Shown here: positions 1 through 5,472 of the stretch, one piece after another | How the letters are laid out: each line of letters begins with the position of its first letter | How positions within the stretch are numbered: position 1 is the stretch's first letter | Assembly: GCA_021443405.1 (NCBI GenBank) | Contig: JABUUA010000105.1 | Coordinates: 3,218 to 8,689 of the forward strand | DNA from: Bacteroidaceae bacterium | GTDB taxonomy: Bacteria; Bacteroidota; Bacteroidia; Bacteroidales; Bacteroidaceae | Direction: 5' to 3' | DNA length: 5,472 bases | The notes under the pieces: generated by a model | The model's database searches: none | Told to the model about the DNA's origin: nothing | Seen by the model: the letters and a program-made list of their open reading frames with translations, nothing else | Made by a program: the position numbers and the translations under genes

Positions 1-614
1 CTATAGCCGTGGGCCATCATGATGCGGGCGCCGTCGATGCCCTGCCACAGGCCGACGGGATAGGGATAACGCTTGCCCTGACCGTGGAAGTCGTGGTGAC
101 GCCAGCCGAGCTTCTGCGACGAGAAGCCCAACAGACCGCAGTGATGGGCCACGGTGGGCAGGGTGTAACCGAAGCCGAAGCAGTCGGGCAGGAAGATGTC
201 CGTGCTCTCCACACCGAACTCGTGGCGGTAGAACTCCTGACCGAGCAGGATGTTGCGGATGGCAGACTCGGGCGAGGGAACGATGTTGTCCGTGGCGTCC
301 CACGAGGCTCCGCTGATGTGCCAGCGTCCTTCGCGGATGAAACGCTTCATCTCGTCGTATTCCCGGGGGTAGTATTCCTTCATCCATGCGTACTTGACGC
401 CGCCTTCGAAGTTGAAGACATACTCGGGATACTTCTTCAGGAGGAAGAGGTTTTGGTACAAAGTATTCCACACATACTCCTTGATGGTGGTCTGGATGTC
501 CCAGTTCCACTGGGTGTCGAGGTGCGCGTCGGCCACCAGATACACCTTGGGCTTCTCTTGTGCCGAGGCACTCAGGCCGAGGGCGAAAGCCACAATCCAC
601 AATAGTTTTTTCAT
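1..614 (-). CDS. GH38 alpha-mannosidase, secreted (N-terminal part; runs off left edge)
   Basis: Probable exo-acting alpha-mannosidase that removes terminal alpha-mannose in the periplasm with a bound zinc ion. Translation from the ATG at 614-612 gives 204 residues plus 2 nt, open to the window edge; family members usually exceed 800 residues, so most of the protein is outside. Residues 1-18 form a signal peptide (MKK, hydrophobic core, SASA before Q19). The GH38 catalytic domain starts at about residue 22. HLDTQWNW at 31-38 supplies the family's HxD zinc ligands (H31, D33). LPDCFGFG at 142-149 holds the expected nucleophile and zinc ligand D144. GASWDATDN at 102-110 and the following PSPES segment also match this family. 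The subtype with DCFGFG in place of the DxFGHS seen in many GH38 enzymes is, from memory, common in Bacteroidota. The start is fixed by the signal peptide; the leader is A/C-rich with no Shine-Dalgarno. It follows GH3 in the same orientation with no obvious promoter between them, suggesting co-transcription. Family assignment is firm; substrate linkage is unknown. Confidence 0.93.
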   Translation of the reverse strand, partial: MKKLLWIVAFALGLSASAQEKPKVYLVADAHLDTQWNWDIQTTIKEYVWNTLYQNLFLLKKYPEYVFNFEGGVKYAWMKEYYPREYDEMKRFIREGRWHISGASWDATDNIVPSPESAIRNILLGQEFYRHEFGVESTDIFLPDCFGFGYTLPTVAHHCGLLGFSSQKLGWRHHDFHGQGKRYPYPVGLWQGIDGARIMMAHGY

Positions 615-654
615 AAGATATGGTTGTTAGTTTTAGGTTGCTTGGAGGATGCAG

Positions 655-677
655 GGACGGCGTCGGGATGACGGTCC
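655..677 (-). other. Imperfect stem-loop in the GH3-GH38 intercistronic gap
   Basis: In the minus-strand transcript, GGAC-CGTC pairs with GACG-(CC)-GTCC around a 5-nt ATCCC loop, giving eight base pairs with a 2-nt bulge. It begins 4 nt after the GH3 stop codon. No U-run follows, so it is not a convincing intrinsic terminator. It could act as an RNA-stability or processing element that sets GH38 level relative to GH3, or it could be chance in GC-rich sequence. The rest of the 67-bp gap (615-681) is an A/C-rich GH38 leader with no recognisable TAnnTTTG promoter. Confidence 0.3.
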
Positions 678-681
678 ACGG

Positions 682-3264
682 TCAACGGATGGTAAGGGCC
701 ACGGGCTGCAGTTGCTGCACGTCGCTCGACGGGCCCACGAGCAGTTGGTAACTGCCGGGCACAGCGCCCATCACATTGCTGCGTGGGTCGAACCATTCCA
801 GTTGGTCGGCCTCGAGACGCAGTTGCACGTTCACGGTCTGGCCCGCGGGAATGCTCACGCGACGGAATGCACGCAGCGCCCGCTGGGGACCTTCCGTGTC
901 GCCGATGCGAGCGAGATAGACCTGCACCACTTCCTCGCCGTCGCGCTCACCGGCATTGGTGACGGGCACGGTGAGCGTGACGCCCTTGCCGGTCTTCACC
1001 GTCGCGGCACTCACACGCGGTTGTCCGTAGCGGAACGTGGTGTACGACAGGCCGTAGCCAAAGCAGAAGAGCGGCGTGCCACCGAAGTAACGATAAGTGC
1101 GGCCCTGCATGGAATATTCCTCGAAATCGGGCAAGTCCGCCGTGGAGCGGTAGAACGTGACGGGCAGACGGCCCGCGGGATTGTAGTCGCCAAGGAGCAC
1201 GTCGGCCAAGGCGTCGCCGCCTGCCTGACCGGGATACCAAGCCTGCACGATGGCGTCGGCCCACTGCGTCTCCATGGGCAGGGCGATGGCGGAGCCGGAA
1301 TAATTGACGAAGACCACGCGCTTGCCGGCTTCGTGCAGTCGGCGCAACATCATGCGCTGCACCTCGGGCAGTTCGATGAGGTCGCGGTCGCCGCCCTTGA
1401 AGCCGGGAATGTGCACGGGCATCTCCTCGCCCTCCAGCTGGGGCGAGATGCCGCCGGCAAAGATGACCACATCGGCGTCGGCCACACGAGCCAGCGTTGC
1501 CGACGGGTCGAGGGGAACGCGACGACCGAAGTCGAAGTTGAGACTGCAACAGTCGCCCTCCGTGGCGCGGAAGGTGAGGCCGATGCGATAGCTGCGTCCT
1601 GCCTCCACGTGCAGGGAATAGACGTTGCCCGACTTCATGTTACCACCCTCAAACACCTCTTCTCCGTCGATAGAGAGCACGGCGTGTCCCTGCATTTGCA
1701 GGCTGAAGGCCATCTCCTCGTCACGCTCGGCACGGAAGACCGTCGCGTAGTGTCCCGTGAACTCTCGCAGGCTCACGCCGGGTGCAAACACGGTGGCGCC
1801 GGCGGTGGTGAAGTGGAAGGCCGTGCTTACTTGCGCCGTCGCGTCGGGGGTGGCAGGCAGGTCTTCGTCGAGTGTGTTCCAGTAACTGGCGGAAAAGCCG
1901 GGTTGTCCGTTGGCCTCGCAGCGGTCGAACAGACTCTGTATGGAGCTTTGCGACGTGTGGTCGCACGCGGGATCATAGATAATGTTGGCCTCGGGCAGAC
2001 GCTCGCGCAGCGCCGAGAGCAGGGTGCTGGTGTGCGAGGGAAAACCATTGTAATTACCCCACTGCATCACCGAGTCGTTAGCGTTCGGGCCCAGCACGGC
2101 TATCTTCATGCCGCGGTTGAGGGGGAGCAGATGGTCACGGTTCTGCAGCAACACCATCGATTCCCGCGCCATCCGCAAGGCCAGGTCGCGATGTTCCTTG
2201 CTGTCCACCACGCTCATGGGCACGCGCTGCCACTCCACATCGGCCTCGTCGTCCATTTCTCCCAACTCGTAGCGCGCCTTCATCAGACGGATGATGGAGC
2301 AGTCGATGGCAGCCTCGCTCACGAGTCCGTCGTGCACGGCCTGCACCAGACTGCCGTAACTGTTGCCGCACTCGAGGTCGGTGCCCGAGCGAACGGCCTT
2401 GGCGGTAGCGTGCTCGGGGTCGGGTTCTGTCTCGTGACGACCCTTCACATAAAAGTCGTTCACGGCCCAGCAATCGCTCAGCACGATGCCTTCGTAGCCC
2501 CATTCGTCGCGCAGAATCTGCTGGAGCAGGCGGTTGTTGCCGCAGCAGGGCTCGCCTTCGTAACGGTTGTAGGCGCACATCACCTCCTTCACGCCGCCCT
2601 TCTGCACCAGTGCTTTGAAGGCGGGCAGGTAGGTCTCGGCCAGGTCGCGCGGGGCAATGTTCTTGGCGTCGTAACTATGTCGGTTCCACTCCGGCCCGCT
2701 GTGGATGGCGAAGTGCTTGGCACAGGCGTGGAGCTTGTTGTGTTTTGCGTCGGCAGGACCTTGCAGTCCGCGCACCACCTGCACGCCGAGCACAGCGGTG
2801 AGATAGGGGTCTTCGCCATAAGTTTCGTGCCCACGGCCCCAGCGCGGGTCGCGGAAGAGGTTTACGTTGGGCGTCCAGAAGGTCAGACCTTGGTATTGTC
2901 GCACGCTTCCCCTGCGGCGGGCGTCGTTGTTCTTGGCGCGTGCCTCGGTGCTCGTGGCGTCGAACACGCGGAACAACAACGGGTCGTCCCACGAAGCGGC
3001 CATGCCGATGGGCTGCGGAAAGACGGTGGCCAGACCAGCGCGCCCCACGCCGTGCAGGGCCTCGTTCCACCAGTTGTAGCGACGGATGCCGAGGCGCTCG
3101 ATGGCGGGCGCGCTGTGCATCATGAGCGACACCTTTTCCTCCAGCGTCATTTCGGCCACAATGCTCTTGGCGCGAGCCTCGGGCGTGGCGGTTTTATCCT
3201 TGTAGAGTTGTGCCTGCGCGCCGGCACTGAAGGCCAGCAAGGCGGCGAGAAACGTGCATTTCAT
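682..3264 (-). CDS. GH3 beta-xylosidase/beta-glucosidase-type enzyme with inserted PA14 domain, secreted
   Basis: Retaining exo-beta-glycosidase of 860 aa, complete, with TGA at 684-682. Residues 1-18 are a signal peptide (MKC, hydrophobic core, AQA before Q19). C3 is too close to the start to be a lipobox. The GH3 N-terminal barrel spans about 25-345, with NWWNEALHG at 64-72, KHF at 183-185, and LSDCWA at 262-267 carrying the probable nucleophile D264. The GH3 C-terminal alpha/beta domain begins near M370. It is interrupted by a PA14-type beta-barrel (about 454-580, from QPGFSASYW to NFDFG), which in other GH3 enzymes shapes the active-site entrance. The acid/base should be one of the glutamates in QLEGEE (609-614). 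GDYNPAGRLP lies near 692-701, and a fibronectin-III-like domain spans about 750-845. SDC plus a GTDLECG segment favours beta-xylosidase over beta-glucosidase, but specificity is not decided. The reading frame stays open upstream to 3339; the start at 3264 is chosen because the signal peptide begins there and the extension would cover the promoter. First gene of a probable GH3-GH38 operon. Confidence 0.95.
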   Translation of the reverse strand: MKCTFLAALLAFSAGAQAQLYKDKTATPEARAKSIVAEMTLEEKVSLMMHSAPAIERLGIRRYNWWNEALHGVGRAGLATVFPQPIGMAASWDDPLLFRVFDATSTEARAKNNDARRRGSVRQYQGLTFWTPNVNLFRDPRWGRGHETYGEDPYLTAVLGVQVVRGLQGPADAKHNKLHACAKHFAIHSGPEWNRHSYDAKNIAPRDLAETYLPAFKALVQKGGVKEVMCAYNRYEGEPCCGNNRLLQQILRDEWGYEGIVLSDCWAVNDFYVKGRHETEPDPEHATAKAVRSGTDLECGNSYGSLVQAVHDGLVSEAAIDCSIIRLMKARYELGEMDDEADVEWQRVPMSVVDSKEHRDLALRMARESMVLLQNRDHLLPLNRGMKIAVLGPNANDSVMQWGNYNGFPSHTSTLLSALRERLPEANIIYDPACDHTSQSSIQSLFDRCEANGQPGFSASYWNTLDEDLPATPDATAQVSTAFHFTTAGATVFAPGVSLREFTGHYATVFRAERDEEMAFSLQMQGHAVLSIDGEEVFEGGNMKSGNVYSLHVEAGRSYRIGLTFRATEGDCCSLNFDFGRRVPLDPSATLARVADADVVIFAGGISPQLEGEEMPVHIPGFKGGDRDLIELPEVQRMMLRRLHEAGKRVVFVNYSGSAIALPMETQWADAIVQAWYPGQAGGDALADVLLGDYNPAGRLPVTFYRSTADLPDFEEYSMQGRTYRYFGGTPLFCFGYGLSYTTFRYGQPRVSAATVKTGKGVTLTVPVTNAGERDGEEVVQVYLARIGDTEGPQRALRAFRRVSIPAGQTVNVQLRLEADQLEWFDPRSNVMGAVPGSYQLLVGPSSDVQQLQPVALTIR

Positions 3265-3316
3265 AGTTATTGTTGTTGTCAATTGTACAAAAAACGGATG
3301 TCTGTCACAAAGATAG

Positions 3317-3328
3317 CAAAATATTTTG
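3317..3328. repeat. Perfect 12-bp palindrome between divergent promoters
   Basis: CAAAATATTTTG reads the same on both strands. It sits between the minus-strand -7 box (3308-3315, one base away at G3316) and the plus-strand -7 box (3329-3336, directly abutting), so the whole block 3308-3336 is nearly symmetrical. It could be an operator for a dimeric regulator acting on both transcripts, or simply the AT-rich spacer shared by two promoters. No matching regulator gene is in the window. Confidence 0.45.
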
Positions 3329-3336
3329 TATATTTG
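3329..3336 (+). promoter_or_regulatory. Predicted -7 box of the GH146 gene promoter
   Basis: TATATTTG is an exact match to the Bacteroides TAnnTTTG element. Transcription would begin near 3343, giving a leader of about 26 nt before the ATG at 3369. No clear TTTG -33 element is seen at the usual distance upstream (the expected area near 3305 reads TCAC; TCTG at 3301-3304 is a weak candidate with a 24-nt spacer). This promoter may therefore be weaker or need an activator. The leader lacks a Shine-Dalgarno sequence. Confidence 0.55.
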
Positions 3337-3368
3337 CACAAAACAAGATTCACAAAGACACGTTTACG

Positions 3369-5472
3369 ATGAAAAAGTTGTTTGCCGCCGTGGGACTGGC
3401 TCTCATAAGCCTCACAGGCTTTGCACAAAGCGAGATTTACCCGCAACACTTCGACTTGGAAGAAATCAACATCACCGCAGGACCGCTGAAAGAGGCGCAA
3501 GACCTCAATATCCGCACCCTGCTGGAGTACGATGCCGACCGTCTGCTCACGCCCTTCGTGCGCCAGTCGGGTCTCGGCGCCACCACCGACAAGGCCAGTC
3601 GTTACTACCAGTGGGAGCAGAAGCACCCCAACCACGCCAACTGGGGAAGCGGTGATTTCCGCCTCGACGGACATGTGGGCGGTCACTATCTCACGGCCAT
3701 GGCGCTGGCCTACGCTTCGTGCCACGACACGGCGACCCGCCAGCAGATTCTGGAGCGCATCCAATATATGATTCCCATCCTCGAGGATTGTCAGAACGCG
3801 TGGGACGCCAACACCGCCGGCATGTACGGCTTCTTGGGCGGACAACCTTGCAACGACGCCTGGACAGAACTGGCCGGCGGACAGATTCCCAACTTCTGGG
3901 CGACCCATTCTGCCGTGCCTCTCTACTGCGAGCATAAGATTCTGGCGGGCCTTCGCGACCTCGTGCTCTACTGCGACGGCGACGTGGCCGACCGCGCCAA
4001 GGCGATGTTCCGCAAGCTCTGCGACTTCCATCTCGGCTTGATTGCCAAGCTCACCGACCAACAGTTGCAGGGTTTTCTCGACACGGAACACGGCGGTGTG
4101 AACGAGACTTTGGCCGACGCCTACCGCCTCTTGGGCGACGAGAAATACCTTGCCGCAGCCAAGCGCTACAGCCACAACACCATGGTGGACAATATGCAGA
4201 CCTACAATCGCTCGTTCCTCACGGGCAAGCACGCCAATACACAGGTTCCAAAGTACATAGGATTCATCCGCATTGCTCAGGAGGAAGGCACTTCGACGAC
4301 CAATCGCTACCGCGTGGCCGCCAAGAACTTCTGGAAAGATGTGGCCGAGAACCGCACGGTGTGCATCGGCGGCAACTCGATGTATGAGCACTTCATCAGC
4401 GAGAACGACGGTGTTCAGTATGTCAACGTGGCCGACGGACCTGAGTCGTGCAACTCGAACAATATGCTCAAACTCTCGGAAGACCTCTTCGACGACACCC
4501 ACGACAGTCGTTACGCCGACTTCTACGAGGGGACGATGTATAACCACATGCTCTCGACCATCGACCCGGAAACGGGCGGCTACGTCTATTTCACGCCGCT
4601 CCGTCCGCAGAGCTACCGCATCTACAGCAAGGTGAATCAGGACATGTGGTGCTGCGTGGGAACGGGCATGGAGAACCACGTGAAGTACGGTCATTTCACT
4701 TATACCCACACCGACAACACCTTGTTTGTGAACCTCTTCACGCCTTCGACGCTCGACGCCGACGACTACGCCCTCACGCAGGAGACGCAGTTCCCCGACG
4801 AGCAGGGCACGAAGCTCACGCTTCGCAAAGGCGGCAACTTCACCCTCGCCATCCGCAAACCCTCGTGGGTGGCAGAAGGTTACGCCATCCTTGTCAACGG
4901 AGCGAAGACCGACTACGTTCTCGACCACGGCTACGCCACCATCGAGCGCAGTTGGAAGAAGGGCGACGTCGTAGAGGTGGCGCTGCCCATGACCATCCGC
5001 TACGAGACTTGCCCCAACCTCCCCGACTACATCGCCTTCAAGCGCGGTCCCATCCTGCTGGCCGCCCGCACCAGCGAGGTGGGCGTGGACCTTCCGCACG
5101 AATATGCTCTGGGCGAGCGCATGGGTCACTCGCCTGACTCTTACGCTCCTAAGAAGCCGTTGGCTTCCATGCCCATGCTCATCGGCGAGCGAAGCGAAGT
5201 GCTCCAGCGCATCGACCAAGACCTCAACCTCGACGTGAAGCGCACCGACGACGGCGCCGCCAACTACACCTGGCAGTCATTGCAGCTCGCACCTTACTAC
5301 TCGTTGCACCACAGTCGTGTGAGCGTCTATTTCTACCAAGCCACGTATGAGAAATACCAGCAGAGCACTTGGGCGCAGGCCGAGGCGGAGCAGAAGAAGC
5401 TCGACGACCGAACCATCGACCGCATCAACATGGGTCTGCAACAGGAGGAGGCCGGCGCAGTGACTTACAGCA
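3369..5472 (+). CDS. GH127/GH146-type beta-L-arabinofuranosidase (DUF1680), secreted (C-terminus off right edge)
   Basis: Probable exo-acting beta-L-arabinofuranosidase that removes terminal beta-linked L-arabinofuranose in the periplasm using a zinc-bound cysteine nucleophile. 701 residues are visible and the frame is open at the edge. Residues 1-19 are a signal peptide (MKK, hydrophobic core, TGFA before Q20), which sets the start. An (alpha/alpha)6-barrel spans about 30-435, with DGHVGGHY at 100-107, TEHGGVNE at 239-246 and HANTQ at 288-292. Expected catalytic and zinc residues, by analogy with the GH127 enzyme HypBA1, are E340 (YEHF), E359 and C361 (PESC), and C428/C429 (WCCVGTGMENH). All five are present, so the enzyme should be active. 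Beta-sandwich domains follow from about 440. The motifs resemble GH146 (for example B. thetaiotaomicron BT0349, which acts on arabinan) more than classical GH127; this subfamily call is from memory. The visible end includes RTIDRIN near 678-684, so a C-terminal portion is missing. Transcribed divergently from the GH3-GH38 operon. Confidence 0.93.
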   Translation, partial: MKKLFAAVGLALISLTGFAQSEIYPQHFDLEEINITAGPLKEAQDLNIRTLLEYDADRLLTPFVRQSGLGATTDKASRYYQWEQKHPNHANWGSGDFRLDGHVGGHYLTAMALAYASCHDTATRQQILERIQYMIPILEDCQNAWDANTAGMYGFLGGQPCNDAWTELAGGQIPNFWATHSAVPLYCEHKILAGLRDLVLYCDGDVADRAKAMFRKLCDFHLGLIAKLTDQQLQGFLDTEHGGVNETLADAYRLLGDEKYLAAAKRYSHNTMVDNMQTYNRSFLTGKHANTQVPKYIGFIRIAQEEGTSTTNRYRVAAKNFWKDVAENRTVCIGGNSMYEHFISENDGVQYVNVADGPESCNSNNMLKLSEDLFDDTHDSRYADFYEGTMYNHMLSTIDPETGGYVYFTPLRPQSYRIYSKVNQDMWCCVGTGMENHVKYGHFTYTHTDNTLFVNLFTPSTLDADDYALTQETQFPDEQGTKLTLRKGGNFTLAIRKPSWVAEGYAILVNGAKTDYVLDHGYATIERSWKKGDVVEVALPMTIRYETCPNLPDYIAFKRGPILLAARTSEVGVDLPHEYALGERMGHSPDSYAPKKPLASMPMLIGERSEVLQRIDQDLNLDVKRTDDGAANYTWQSLQLAPYYSLHHSRVSVYFYQATYEKYQQSTWAQAEAEQKKLDDRTIDRINMGLQQEEAGAVTYS

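Larger units (their letters stand above)
3308..3342 (-). promoter_or_regulatory. Predicted Bacteroides-type promoter for the GH3-GH38 operon
   Basis: On the minus strand TATCTTTG (3315 down to 3308) matches the Bacteroides -7 consensus TAnnTTTG exactly. A TTTG (3342 down to 3339) could be the -33 element, but the 23-nt spacer is a little longer than the usual roughly 20 nt. Transcription would start near 3301, leaving a leader of about 37 nt that ends in an A/C-rich stretch (ACAACAACAATAACT) directly before the GH3 ATG, with no Shine-Dalgarno, as is typical for the group. The promoter lies back to back with the one for the GH146 gene. Confidence 0.6.

Noticed and set aside
1..600. Open frames on both strands overlapping the GH38 gene (about 199 and 198 codons).
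   Set aside because: The frame starting at 614 on the minus strand has a signal peptide and GH38 zinc and nucleophile motifs. The overlapping frames are Arg/His/Pro- or Val/Gly-rich and lack any domain signal.
671..690. Tandem heptamer-like repeat ACGGTCC-ACGGTCA-ACGG overlapping the GH3 stop codon.
   Set aside because: Fewer than three imperfect copies within GC-rich sequence; no reason to prefer a functional repeat over chance.
3265..3339. An upstream in-frame start for GH3 adding 25 residues.
   Set aside because: The extension would sit before a textbook signal peptide, and its coding sequence would overlap the predicted -7 box of its own promoter; the start at 3264 is much better.
649..3372. 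A 907-codon open frame on the plus strand antisense to the whole GH3 gene.
   Set aside because: The opposite strand encodes a full-length GH3 enzyme with signal peptide, catalytic motifs and domains in order. The antisense translation is His/Val/Gly/Arg-rich low-complexity sequence with no recognisable domain, as expected from GC-biased third positions.
3279..5219. A 646-codon open frame on the minus strand antisense to the GH146-type gene.
   Set aside because: The plus strand encodes a clear GH127/GH146 protein with all catalytic residues. The antisense product has no recognisable motif and would run through the divergent promoter region.

Overview
The window looks like part of a polysaccharide- or glycoprotein-degradation locus from a GC-rich member of the Bacteroidota, probably Bacteroidales (Prevotella-like or a relative). 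Four things suggest this: outward-facing TAnnTTTG promoter boxes of the Bacteroides type, A/C-rich leaders without Shine-Dalgarno sequences, secretion signals that end in Ala before Gln, and three glycoside hydrolases of subtypes common in that group. Genus-level placement is inference.

Layout: positions 1-614 (minus strand) hold the first 204 codons of a GH38 alpha-mannosidase that runs off the left edge. A 67-bp gap (615-681) separates it from the complete GH3 enzyme at 682-3264 (minus strand, 860 aa), which carries an inserted PA14 domain and most resembles beta-xylosidase/beta-glucosidase types. GH3 lies upstream of GH38 in the same orientation, so the two probably form one transcript. 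An AT-rich divergent promoter region follows (3265-3368). The plus strand then encodes a GH127/GH146-type beta-L-arabinofuranosidase (from 3369, 701 codons visible) that runs off the right edge. Both edge genes were read directly from the nucleotides.

All three enzymes have N-terminal signal peptides and no lipobox, so they are expected in the periplasm, where they would trim non-reducing ends of oligosaccharides imported by an outer-membrane transporter. No SusC/SusD pair, sensor/regulator, sulfatase, RNA gene, mobile element or CRISPR array is visible here. The alpha-mannosidase, beta-xylosidase-like and beta-L-arabinofuranosidase combination points to a plant-derived substrate. Plant glycoproteins (N-glycans plus arabinosylated hydroxyproline-rich proteins) are one explanation, but flanking genes would be needed to decide.

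I found no evidence for a wholly new system. The most notable non-coding structure is the near-symmetrical back-to-back promoter, with two outward -7 boxes flanking a perfect 12-bp palindrome. Very long open frames antisense to the GH3 and GH146 genes are composition artefacts and are not annotated.
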